Shown one piece after another: positions 1 to 7,274 of a DNA stretch of 64,000 nt (the first letter of the stretch is position 1; each line of letters begins with the position of its first letter). The DNA is taken from positions 124,001 through 188,000 of the forward strand of contig CAWKLF010000007.1 in assembly GCA_963850425.1 (NCBI GenBank), given 5' to 3'. The notes under the pieces were generated by a model. That model saw only the letters and a program-made list of their open reading frames with translations. It ran no database searches and was not told the origin of the DNA. Source of the stretch: Gp1-AA133 sp963850425. Lineage in GTDB: Bacteria; Acidobacteriota; Terriglobia; Terriglobales; Acidobacteriaceae. The position numbers and the translations under genes are program-made.

Positions 1-26
1 GGATGCCGGATCTAAAGATCGACTTC

Positions 27-704
27 TTAAGGGACTGTAACGACCAGCGCTGCACAGGGACTGTCGCCCGAATTGCAGTAGGCGTGGGGCACACTGGAAT
101 CGAAGTAGATGGCGTCGCCGGCCTCCAACTCGTATCCGTGTCCTCCAATCGCAATCACGAGTGCTCCGGAGAGCAAATACAAGTGTTCGGCTCCCGCGTG
201 AGTGTGCGGCTTCAGTTTCTCCTTCGCGATCTTCTGGAAGTCCGCGTAGTAAGCATTGAGTTTTCTCGGTGTCGCCCCGTAGTCCAGAGTTTCGAAAAAG
301 TATGCCACCTCGGGTGTCCCCGGGCGTTCGGGAAACCGCTGGCGATCCTGCTTCTTTGCCAATGCGACCACATGCCGCTTGCGTTCATCCGTGAAGAAGT
401 GATCTAGGCCGACATCGAACACGGTCGCGATGCGTGCCAAGGTAGGCAAAGTGGGATAGAGCTTGCTGCGCTCAAGCTTGGACAGGAGTGCCGCTGAAAG
501 CCCAGTATGCCGCCCCAGTTCCACAAGGCCTAGTTTCTTCCTGAGGCGCAGAGTTTTCAGTTTTTCACCGATCCAGTATGGTTTTAGCCAGCCCTCCACC
601 GTCTCCTTGGAAGAAACGGGCTCACTCCTTTTTGCGCTCTGCACAGTCTGGACCTTGTTTTTACTTGCGTTAACAGCGATTCTACGCAACTTGTCCTCTG
701 TCAT
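27..704 (-). CDS. XRE-family transcriptional regulator with C-terminal cupin domain
   Basis: Two-domain regulator of about 225 residues. An N-terminal helix-turn-helix of the XRE/Cro type (motif LGLVELGRHTGLSAALLSKL) is followed by a cupin barrel whose first motif contains KPHTHAGAEHLYLLSG and whose second contains GDAIYFDSSVPHAY. Regulators of this build usually sense a small molecule in the cupin pocket and control neighbouring metabolic genes; the ligand cannot be told here. The reading frame can open upstream with TTG at 755, but ATG at 704 is preferred because it is the first ATG and still leaves a short basic N-terminal tail. The gene is on the same strand as the cbiX operon but about 185 bases beyond its end, so it is probably transcribed separately. 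Confidence 0.85.
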   Translation of the reverse strand: MTEDKLRRIAVNASKNKVQTVQSAKRSEPVSSKETVEGWLKPYWIGEKLKTLRLRKKLGLVELGRHTGLSAALLSKLERSKLYPTLPTLARIATVFDVGLDHFFTDERKRHVVALAKKQDRQRFPERPGTPEVAYFFETLDYGATPRKLNAYYADFQKIAKEKLKPHTHAGAEHLYLLSGALVIAIGGHGYELEAGDAIYFDSSVPHAYCNSGDSPCAALVVTVP

Positions 705-755
705 ATTGATACAAAACTTTTTCTCTTCATTCAACCCTACGCGACTGAGATGCAA

Positions 756-890
756 AGGAAAGGGAAAGGTCGCATCTTTAAGTTGTCGCGGAGTGGACGT
801 ACATTCCTAAGGACAGGGTTAAGTCCATAGACGCTCCTCTGGCTAGGGGCGGAGGCCTGTATGAGTGCGGGTGTCTCCGCCGGATTTTTT
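756..890. other. Short intergenic region with an orphan hairpin and T-run
   Basis: A GGCGGAG arm near 850 pairs with CTCCGCC near 880, followed by seven T residues in the plus direction. This would be a plus-strand terminator, but no plus-strand gene ends here. Both neighbours are on the minus strand, where the hairpin is not followed by a T-run. It may end a short unannotated transcript or be chance. Confidence 0.3.
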
Positions 891-1319
891 TCATTCCGTC
901 GTGTCCCTCCTGGCACCGTTCACAGTTGGTCCATGATTCAGCCCTTCAATCACAATCTGCTGAATCAAACGAGCCAATCGGGGGTCCTCACCAACGGACA
1001 CCAGCACCTCGACCTCAAGCTGTGGAAACTGGGCTCTCACCTCATTCACTTGTTCGGGGACGTCCGTCGTTAGGTGCGCCCCAACCGACAAGAACAAGGG
1101 AAGAATCCTCAGACGCAGGATTTGTTGTCCGACACATTCCCGCGCGACATCCATCAAAGTCGGCTCAATGAATTCCATGTAGGCCAGTTGCACTTTAGTC
1201 TTTCCTGATTGACCCTGCACCGCCTCGACAATCCGCTCGAACGCAATACGCCAACGAGGGTCTTTACTCCCATGCGCCAGCAACACTAAACACTCACTCT
1301 TGCGAAGAAACTGGTTCAT
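891..1319 (-). CDS. cbiX: Sirohydrochlorin chelatase, CbiX/SirB small type
   Basis: About 142 residues, the size of the single-domain class II chelatases that insert cobalt (or iron) into sirohydrochlorin. Near the N-terminus is LLAHGSKDPRW, carrying the metal-binding histidine; a second conserved stretch, LPLFLSVGAHLTTDVPEQV, carries the second histidine. The start is ATG at 1319, inside the last 26 bases of hemH, so the two chelatase genes overlap and are almost certainly co-translated. It is the last gene of the seven-gene operon opposite the CarH/LitR-like regulator. Cobalt insertion would feed synthesis of the cobalamin that regulator needs, but the metal preference (Co, Ni or Fe) cannot be read from sequence. 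Confidence 0.85.
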   Translation of the reverse strand: MNQFLRKSECLVLLAHGSKDPRWRIAFERIVEAVQGQSGKTKVQLAYMEFIEPTLMDVARECVGQQILRLRILPLFLSVGAHLTTDVPEQVNEVRAQFPQLEVEVLVSVGEDPRLARLIQQIVIEGLNHGPTVNGARRDTTE

Positions 1320-2382
1320 TTTGCCACCCGAAGGCGTTGAATGAATCTCTTTCACCGGGTCCTTTACCGACTGCCGTTCGACGGAGCAGCGGACAGCAGT
1401 CAGGGGCACAAGAGTCAGGTCGAGGACCGAACACTCCCAGACTAAGCCTGGGATTGGTTTCGTCCAGACGCTCGCAAATCAGTTCGCGAATCATTTGTAT
1501 GAATCTGGGATGCGTGCCTACGGTCTCCGCTCTCACCATGTCCAGACCCAATTCCGCGCATAGCTCCCGCGCCTGGGTATCCAAATCGAAAAGAATTTCC
1601 ATGTGGTCGGAAACGAAACCGATGGGAGCGATCACGACATCCGAACTGCCTCCCGGCGCTTTGATGTCGCGCAGGCAATCAAGAATGTCTGGCTTCAACC
1701 AAGGTTGCGACGCTGGACCACTTCGGCTCTGATACACCAGCCGCCACTGTTTGCGTCCTAATTCTCCGGCTACCAGCCTGCCAGTTTCCTTGAGTTGTTT
1801 TTTGTAGTCACAACCTTGCGCCATCGCCAGTGGAATGCTGTGTGCCGTATAGATCAGGTGCGCTGCCTCGCGCCGGCTCTGCGGAATCTTCGCTAGCGCG
1901 TGCTGCACGCGATCTACGACGGCCTCAATAAATCCGGAATGATTGTGGAAGGCGCGAATCTTATCCACTACTGGGGCTCCGCCGCCCGCTGCATCTTGCG
2001 CGTGGGCTATGTTTTCGCGATACTGCCGGCAACTCGAGTACGAGCTATAAGCGGACGTCACGAAAGCCAGCGCGCGGTGGACTCCGTCCGCTTTCATCTG
2101 GCACAGCGTGTCGGTGAGCATGGGATGCCAGTTGCGGTTTCCCCAATAGATGGGCAAGCGAGGCCCGTGCTGAGCCAGTTCCGCATTGAGAGCTGCGATG
2201 AGTTGCCGATTCTGTTCGTTGATCGGGCTCTTACCACCGAAGTGATAGTAGTGTTCGGCCACCTCCAGCATGCGCTCACGCGGGACGTTCTTGCCACGCA
2301 AGACATTTTCCAGGAATGGCATGACGTCTTCGGGGCATTCAGGGCCACCGAAGGAAGTAACCAGGATCGCGTCGTAGTTCAT
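1294..2382 (-). CDS. hemH: Ferrochelatase (protoporphyrin/coproporphyrin ferrochelatase)
   Basis: Full-length class II ferrochelatase of 362 residues, inserting ferrous iron into the porphyrin in the last steps of haem synthesis. Visible hallmarks are the N-terminal LVTSFGGPECPEDV, the AYSSYSSCRQYREN stretch, the catalytic-histidine region IYTAHSIP and the SRSGPASQPWLKPD motif. Near the C-terminus Cys325, Cys329 and Cys330 form a tight cluster, reminiscent of ferrochelatases that bind a [2Fe-2S] centre, though a fourth ligand is not obvious. It lies six bases downstream of the peroxiredoxin gene and overlaps cbiX. No other haem genes are in the window, so its place in a desaturase/lipid operon is unusual and may reflect control of photosensitising porphyrin. 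Confidence 0.95.
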   Translation of the reverse strand: MNYDAILVTSFGGPECPEDVMPFLENVLRGKNVPRERMLEVAEHYYHFGGKSPINEQNRQLIAALNAELAQHGPRLPIYWGNRNWHPMLTDTLCQMKADGVHRALAFVTSAYSSYSSCRQYRENIAHAQDAAGGGAPVVDKIRAFHNHSGFIEAVVDRVQHALAKIPQSRREAAHLIYTAHSIPLAMAQGCDYKKQLKETGRLVAGELGRKQWRLVYQSRSGPASQPWLKPDILDCLRDIKAPGGSSDVVIAPIGFVSDHMEILFDLDTQARELCAELGLDMVRAETVGTHPRFIQMIRELICERLDETNPRLSLGVFGPRPDSCAPDCCPLLRRTAVGKGPGERDSFNAFGWQNEPVSSQE

Positions 2383-2388
2383 GCGTCG

Positions 2389-2958
2389 TCAGTTGGACCC
2401 CAAGGCCTTACCGGGAGCCGCCGCCTGTTTTTGCAGTTCGGCGAGAGCTGACAACACTTCTTTACTATGCTTGTTCGGATTCACCTCGGTGAATACTTTG
2501 GCCACCTTGCCCTCGGGATTGATGATGAAGGTGTGACGAGAAGCAAATTTCACCAGCCCGAGGTTGGTCAACGAGCCGTAAGCACTCGAAACCTTGTGAT
2601 CGATGTCGGCCAGCAGCTTGAAGTTCAGTCCTTCTTTCGTGCAGAACTGCTTGTGGGACTCGGCGCTATCGACACTGACCCCAAGCACGACTGCATCCCT
2701 CTGCAGGTACTGCGGTTGGTCGCGCTGGAAGTTGTGCGCCTCGATCGTGCAGCCACTTGTGAAGTCTTTGGGATAGAAGTACAAGACCACCCACTTGCCA
2801 CGATAGTCCTTCAGCTTGACCGCCGTACCCTCCTGCGAAGTGAGCGAGAATTCGGGCGCCCAGCTGCCCACCGACGGCACGGAGGCGGCGAACAACGACA
2901 ACGGCGTAGCTCCGATCGTCAGAATAAGAAGCGCGGTTATCAGTACTCGATGCGTCAT
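2389..2958 (-). CDS. Exported peroxiredoxin, Bcp/PrxQ-like
   Basis: About 189 residues: a signal peptide (hydrophobic run to about residue 25, then an Ala-Ala boundary) and an AhpC/TSA thioredoxin fold. The peroxidatic motif is PKDFTSGCTIEA with Cys70. The resolving cysteine usual five residues later in PrxQ proteins is absent; the only other cysteine is Cys106 in HKQFCTKEG, so this may be a 1-Cys enzyme or use an atypical partner. ATG at 2958 is chosen because a GGAGAG ribosome site lies eight bases upstream and because it shares one base with the TGA stop of the methyltransferase gene (TGATG), indicating translational coupling. Its likely role is reduction of lipid or hydrogen peroxides outside the cytoplasm. 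Confidence 0.85.
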   Translation of the reverse strand: MTHRVLITALLILTIGATPLSLFAASVPSVGSWAPEFSLTSQEGTAVKLKDYRGKWVVLYFYPKDFTSGCTIEAHNFQRDQPQYLQRDAVVLGVSVDSAESHKQFCTKEGLNFKLLADIDHKVSSAYGSLTNLGLVKFASRHTFIINPEGKVAKVFTEVNPNKHSKEVLSALAELQKQAAAPGKALGSN

Positions 2959-4220
2959 CAAGATCTCTCCTGCCACGCTGGTTGCATCTCAGGTTCATTC
3001 ATTAGATGAGCTTCACTCGTCACTTTGCTGAGCACCAGCTGCACATCGCTGATGTATCGTTCGCGGAATCCTCCCTCGCAGTACGCCAGGTAGTAGTCCC
3101 ACATGCGCACGAAGCGATCGTCGAATCCGAGTTGGCGTACTTCAGAGAGATGTTCGAGAAATCGACGGCGCCATTCGTGAAGGGTCAGAGCGTAGTGCGT
3201 CCCGATGTCTTCCATATGAAAAAGCTGCATGCGGGTGGTTCGAGCCAGCGATCGTTGAATCTCGATGACCGAAGCCAGCTCAGCTCCGGGAAATATGTGC
3301 TTCTTGATCCAATCGCTCTGCTTGCGGTATTGGTGAAACGTTTTTTCCTGGATGGTGATGGTCTGGAGGAGCATGCTGCCGTCCGGCTCCAGCAGGCGAT
3401 CGCATGCTCTGAAGTAGTCGTCGTAATGCTCGTAGCCGACGGCTTCGAACATTTCGATGCTGACGATCTTGTCGTACTCTCCGCGCAGGTTTCGGTAGTC
3501 TTCGAAGAGCAACTGGATGCGCTCCGCCGCGCTGCTCCGAGAGAAAACTTCACGCGCGTAGTCGTGCTGCTGGCGGCTGATGGTCGTAGTTGTCACGCGG
3601 CACCCGTAGGTCTCAGATGCATAGGCCGCGAAGCCGCCCCAGCCGGTGCCAATCTCGAGCACATGGTCCCGCGATCCCAACTGGAGTTTGCGACAGATGC
3701 GATCGAACTTGCCGATCTGTGCCTGCTCCAGAGTATCGTCGGCGCTTTCGTAATAAGCGCAGGAGTAGGCCAGGCTGCGGTCGAGGAAAAGGCGGTAAAA
3801 ATCGTTTCCAAGATCGTAGTGATACGCGATATTGCGGCGGCTGCCGGCCTGGGTGTTCCGGCGCCGACGATGCTCGATGAAGTCAGCGAGCCTGCGGAAG
3901 GAGGTCAAGAGACGATTGCTACCGTCCAGTTGGTCCAGGTTTCGCACTGCCAACCGCACAACGGCGACCAGATCGGGAGTCGACCAATCCCCGTCCATGT
4001 AGGATTCGCCGATGCCGACGTCCCCGGCCAGCAATGCGCGCATAAAAAAGCGTTCATCGTGAACGGCGATGACTGCGTGCAGCGGATCTTTTTCTGCACC
4101 GGACTGCCCGACGGAGTACGTGTCCTCCGGACAGACAATCTCCAGGTTACCAACCCGTAACCCCGCCAGACTCTTCAGGAATATCTTCTTCGCGATGTTG
4201 GTGGTTATTCGGCTCGCCAT
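2958..4220 (-). CDS. SAM-dependent methyltransferase of the cyclopropane-fatty-acid synthase family
   Basis: About 420 residues. The SAM-binding motif VLEIGTGWGGFA sits in the middle, preceded by IAYHYDLGNDFYRLFLD, a family signature. The C-terminal YYLAYCEGGFRER keeps the cysteine seen in cyclopropane synthases. Enzymes of this family act on unsaturated acyl chains of membrane phospholipids and make either cyclopropane rings or methyl branches. The arrangement with DUF1365, an FAD oxidoreductase and a desaturase matches clusters that, in proteobacteria, make methyl-branched and furan fatty acids, so UfaM-like activity is as likely as true Cfa activity. ATG at 4220 is preferred: GGGGGC lies just upstream and the gene then overlaps the preceding gene by 16 bases. 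Confidence 0.85.
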   Translation of the reverse strand: MASRITTNIAKKIFLKSLAGLRVGNLEIVCPEDTYSVGQSGAEKDPLHAVIAVHDERFFMRALLAGDVGIGESYMDGDWSTPDLVAVVRLAVRNLDQLDGSNRLLTSFRRLADFIEHRRRRNTQAGSRRNIAYHYDLGNDFYRLFLDRSLAYSCAYYESADDTLEQAQIGKFDRICRKLQLGSRDHVLEIGTGWGGFAAYASETYGCRVTTTTISRQQHDYAREVFSRSSAAERIQLLFEDYRNLRGEYDKIVSIEMFEAVGYEHYDDYFRACDRLLEPDGSMLLQTITIQEKTFHQYRKQSDWIKKHIFPGAELASVIEIQRSLARTTRMQLFHMEDIGTHYALTLHEWRRRFLEHLSEVRQLGFDDRFVRMWDYYLAYCEGGFRERYISDVQLVLSKVTSEAHLMNEPEMQPAWQERS

Positions 4221-5002
4221 GATGCCCCCAAGTGCTGCACTGTTGCCCGGTCGAAATGGCCTGCTCCGGGATGCCTGACCTCCGGGACTCGCTTCAGCAA
4301 TAGCCGCAACGCCTGCCAATGAATGGCAGTGATTACTTTGGCGGTCATCCAAGGAAATCGCAGCAAGGCCCGGTGGAACTCAGCCCGCGACCACTCGCGG
4401 CGCTCCAGTTTCAGCGTGGAATCGAAGATCTCCCGCCCGTCCTCATAACTGACGCTTTGACTGATCAACCGTTCGCCGGGCGGAGTGAACGTCCAGTCGT
4501 ATTCCTGCCCTAGCTTCAGGAAGGGCGACACATGAAATGTCTTCGAAAATCGGTACCGCTTGTTGTCGCCAGCCGGGCGCTCGACAGTGGGCGTGAGCCA
4601 GTAGTTTGCGGTCTCTCCAAAGGTATTGTTGACCTCGGCCATGACCATCTGCAACTTGTCTTCGCGGTCGTAGCAGTAGAAAAAAGAGACCGGATTGAAG
4701 TTGTATCCGAGGTAGCGGAGATGAGTGAGCAGGAAGATTCGTCCCTCCGGAAGGACAACGCCTTTTTGTTCCGCATCGCGCGATAGGCGCTCGCGAAGTG
4801 TGCTGGCCGGATCACCGAAATGATCCTGCTCCTGGTAGGAGATCCAGTTGCGCCGGTTGTATCCCGCGAGGGGAGATACCTTCATCAGTTCCGGAAGGCG
4901 GTCGATATCGAGGAAAACCATGAACAGCGGGTAAGTAAACTCGTGACGGGCAGGACTGAACCTGCGATGACGTAACGTGCCGGAATAGATTCCCGATTCC
5001 AT
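4205..5002 (-). CDS. DUF1365 family protein
   Basis: About 265 residues, the normal size for DUF1365. Family features are the N-terminal SGIYSGTLRHRRFSP, the central LTHLRYLGYNFNPVSFFYCY and the following EVNNTFGE. The biochemical role is not established. The family is almost always encoded beside a COG2907-type FAD oxidoreductase and a Cfa-like methyltransferase, as here, and is often under ChrR/RpoE or LitR control in other bacteria. The start ATG at 5002 shares a base with the TGA of the upstream gene (TGATG), so the longer TTG-type start at 5032 is not needed. Confidence 0.88.
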   Translation of the reverse strand: MESGIYSGTLRHRRFSPARHEFTYPLFMVFLDIDRLPELMKVSPLAGYNRRNWISYQEQDHFGDPASTLRERLSRDAEQKGVVLPEGRIFLLTHLRYLGYNFNPVSFFYCYDREDKLQMVMAEVNNTFGETANYWLTPTVERPAGDNKRYRFSKTFHVSPFLKLGQEYDWTFTPPGERLISQSVSYEDGREIFDSTLKLERREWSRAEFHRALLRFPWMTAKVITAIHWQALRLLLKRVPEVRHPGAGHFDRATVQHLGASWRAE

Positions 5003-6273
5003 CACGCCGCCACTTCTCTCGCTGTATTCCACGATGCGTCCAGTGTCTCCGCCACGCGGATCGCCGAATTCAGGCCGTCTTCATGGAACCCGTAGAACCA
5101 GTACGCGCCGCAGAAGTGAGTCCGGTTGCGGCCGCTGATTTCTTGCCAACGCGCCTGGGCTCGCACGGCCTCCAACGTATAAAGAGGATGGAAGTACGTC
5201 ATCTCGCGCAGAACGTGGCGTTCGTCGATGGACCGAGTGTCGTTCAGCGTGACGCAATAGTCTTCCCGTGTGGGTAGGCTCTGCAGACGGTTCATGTGAT
5301 ACGTGAGCGTAGCGGCTCGCCGTTTGGTGCCGAGATGGTAGTTCCACGATGCACGCGCCCCCAGTCGGCGGGGCAGCAGGCTCGAGTCGGTGTGCAGCAC
5401 GGTCTCGTTACGGCTCGTGCTGAAACCACCAAGAACCTGCCGCTCCAGTGAAGTTGGATCGGTCAGTAGTTGTAACGTTTGCGGCGCGTGACTGGCGAAG
5501 ACGACTTCATCGAAAGCCTCCGGCGGACGGTCGCCAAAACCAATTTCCACCCCTGCCTTAGTGCGTTTTACCCCATCGATTTTCGCTCCCAGGCGAATCC
5601 GTTTTCGGTAAGGCGCCGTCAGCGGTGGAATGTAGACGCTGCTGCCGCCTTTCAGGGCGTACCACTGAGGCGCTGTCGTCAGTCCGAGGAGTCCGTGATT
5701 TTCGAGAAAGCGAATCAGGGTGAAGGCCGGGAACCCTTCAATTTCTTCTGGCGATGTGGACCATACCGCGGCCGCCATGGGGTGCAAATAGTAACGCGTG
5801 AACTCTCCTCCGAACTGATTCGCGCGCAGGTAATCTCCCAAAGTGATTTCGGCGTTGGCTGGATCCTGCAGAAGCTTGCGTGCTTCCCGGTTGAAGCGCA
5901 TGATCTCCGCGAGAAAGCGGTAGTGTCCCAAGCGAAACAAATTGCTTCTGCCCGCGAAAAACCCGCTAAGGCCACGGCTGCTGTATTCAAATCCAGTCTG
6001 CCGGCAAGACACGCCGAACGACATGTCGCTCGCTTGCCGGGCGATGCCCATCTGCCGGAACAAGCTAACCAGGTTCGGATACGTACGGTCGTTATGCACA
6101 ATGAACCCTGTGTCGATCGGCAAAACGCCGCGACTGGTTTCAATTGGATGCGTATGCGTGTGCCCTCCGAGACGATCTTCTTTCTCGAACAGCCACACTT
6201 CGTGTTTCTGGCTGAGCAGGTACGCGGCTCCCATTCCGGAAATCCCTGCCCCGATGACTGCGATCCGGCTCAT
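5002..6273 (-). CDS. FAD-dependent oxidoreductase (amine-oxidase fold, COG2907-like)
   Basis: 423 residues. It begins with the dinucleotide-binding motif VIGAGISGMGAAYLL followed by LFEKEDRLGGHTHTH, both typical of flavin amine-oxidase-fold proteins. The family is commonly misannotated as amine oxidase or squalene-associated desaturase. In the characterised proteobacterial clusters a related flavoprotein desaturates methylated acyl chains on the way to furan fatty acids, so a lipid substrate is the best inference. The start codon overlaps the stop of the acyl-CoA desaturase gene (ATGA, 6270-6273) and the stop overlaps DUF1365, placing it firmly within the operon. Confidence 0.88.
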   Translation of the reverse strand: MSRIAVIGAGISGMGAAYLLSQKHEVWLFEKEDRLGGHTHTHPIETSRGVLPIDTGFIVHNDRTYPNLVSLFRQMGIARQASDMSFGVSCRQTGFEYSSRGLSGFFAGRSNLFRLGHYRFLAEIMRFNREARKLLQDPANAEITLGDYLRANQFGGEFTRYYLHPMAAAVWSTSPEEIEGFPAFTLIRFLENHGLLGLTTAPQWYALKGGSSVYIPPLTAPYRKRIRLGAKIDGVKRTKAGVEIGFGDRPPEAFDEVVFASHAPQTLQLLTDPTSLERQVLGGFSTSRNETVLHTDSSLLPRRLGARASWNYHLGTKRRAATLTYHMNRLQSLPTREDYCVTLNDTRSIDERHVLREMTYFHPLYTLEAVRAQARWQEISGRNRTHFCGAYWFYGFHEDGLNSAIRVAETLDASWNTAREVAA

Positions 6274-7091
6274 CGCGCCTCACTTTGCGAAAGGGGCACC
6301 CGAACACCTCGAAGATCCCGGGCCACGCCTAGCCAGTTCAGCATCTTCAGCGCGTAGTAGGTAACGTCCACTTCCCACCAGCGAAGCCCCTGCTGGCAGG
6401 CATACATGAATCTATGGTGGTTGTTGTGCCAGCCTTCGCCCAGCGTGATGATGGCGAGAACAAAGTTATTGCGGCTATCGTCGGATGTGTCGAAGCGCCG
6501 CGATCCCCACAGATGCGCCACCGAGTTAATGGTGAATGTCCCGTGAAACAGCAGGACAGTCGAGATCACGAATCCCCACACAAACGCTTCCAGCCCTCCA
6601 CCGAGTAACAGCAACGCGCCTAAGGCGATGGGTGGGACCATGTAGTGCTTGTCCAGCCAGCGCAACTCAGGATACTTGCCAAAATCCTGAATGAGCGCAG
6701 GGTCGTATGTGTCGTACTCATTCGACAGCACCCACCCAACGTGAGCCCACCAGAATCCACGCTTCAACGGTGAATGAATATCGGGATCCTGATCCGCATG
6801 CCGGTGATGCACGCGATGGTGGGCAGCCCACCATAGGACGCCTTTCTGCCCTGAGGTCTCCGCTAGAAATGCCATCAGAAATTGCCAGCCGCGCGCCAGT
6901 TTGTAGCTGCGGTGGCTGAAATAGCGGTGGTATCCAGCCGTGATGCCGAACATCCGCACGGCATACATCGCCAGCATGAGTTCTACCCATGACCAGCGGA
7001 AAGGAACAAAGAACGCGGCGATACACCCCACATGCAGCAACACAAAAGGAATGACCGTCCCGAAACTGTAGTTGTGCCGTTGCTTGATCAC
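6270..7091 (-). CDS. Fatty acyl-CoA desaturase (delta-9 type)
   Basis: 273 residues with several hydrophobic spans and the three histidine boxes of membrane di-iron desaturases: HRYFSH (residues 55-60), HRVHH (92-96) and HNNHH (222-226). It introduces a cis double bond into saturated acyl chains, and the unsaturated product is the substrate required by the downstream methyltransferase. It is the first gene of the seven-gene operon and is transcribed divergently from the CarH/LitR-like regulator 183 bases away, behind a promoter that overlaps the shared palindromic operator. Confidence 0.93.
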   Translation of the reverse strand: MIKQRHNYSFGTVIPFVLLHVGCIAAFFVPFRWSWVELMLAMYAVRMFGITAGYHRYFSHRSYKLARGWQFLMAFLAETSGQKGVLWWAAHHRVHHRHADQDPDIHSPLKRGFWWAHVGWVLSNEYDTYDPALIQDFGKYPELRWLDKHYMVPPIALGALLLLGGGLEAFVWGFVISTVLLFHGTFTINSVAHLWGSRRFDTSDDSRNNFVLAIITLGEGWHNNHHRFMYACQQGLRWWEVDVTYYALKMLNWLGVARDLRGVRVPLSQSEAR

Positions 7092-7187
7092 AAAAATTTC
7101 CTGGCTTTTCCCTCTGACTCTGATTTGGGTTCGAAACCCCTCTTAGCCAGAACGCGCGCAGGCAGGGCGTGGATTGCTTCCTGATTT

Positions 7188-7216
7188 GTTGTATCAGTGC
7201 GCTGCATGATTGTCAA
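7188..7216 (-). promoter_or_regulatory. Predicted sigma-70 promoter for the desaturase operon
   Basis: On the minus strand a perfect TTGACA -35 box (7216-7211) is followed, after a 17-base spacer, by TACAAC (7193-7188; four of six consensus positions). It points towards the desaturase gene, giving a leader of roughly 85-90 bases. The -35 box is also one outer arm of the palindrome at 7211-7243, so a repressor bound there would block it. Confidence 0.65.
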
Positions 7217-7243
7217 GCATGTGTCTAGGACAAACATTTGACA
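7211..7243. promoter_or_regulatory. Palindromic operator shared by the divergent promoters (predicted CarH/LitR-like site)
   Basis: A 33-base imperfect inverted repeat. The outer arms are TGTCAA (7211-7216) and TTGACA (7238-7243); the inner arms are TGTC (7222-7225) and GACA (7229-7232) around a TAG centre. Eleven of fifteen arm positions pair. The centre (7227) lies exactly midway between the two divergent -35 boxes, so each -35 element is an outer half-site. AdoB12-dependent MerR regulators bind as tetramers across promoter -35 regions and release DNA in light. Assignment to the adjacent regulator is an inference from position and symmetry. Confidence 0.65.
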
Positions 7244-7266
7244 CAAATACGCGCGGCTGCTAGCAT
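7238..7266 (+). promoter_or_regulatory. Predicted sigma-70 promoter for the CarH/LitR-like gene
   Basis: A perfect TTGACA (7238-7243), a 17-base spacer and TAGCAT (7261-7266; four of six positions). Transcription would begin at about 7273-7275, at or within two bases of the ATG at 7275. The regulator mRNA is therefore predicted to be leaderless or nearly so, consistent with the lack of a Shine-Dalgarno sequence before this ATG. Confidence 0.6.
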
Positions 7267-7274
7267 CCTTGTAA

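Noticed and set aside
841..895. Hairpin with T-run as terminator of cbiX
   Set aside because: The T-run lies on the plus side, whereas cbiX is on the minus strand; kept only as an orphan structure.
3006..4160. 384-codon open frame on the plus strand opposite the methyltransferase gene
   Set aside because: It is the antisense shadow of a conserved coding gene; no recognisable domain and no ribosome site.
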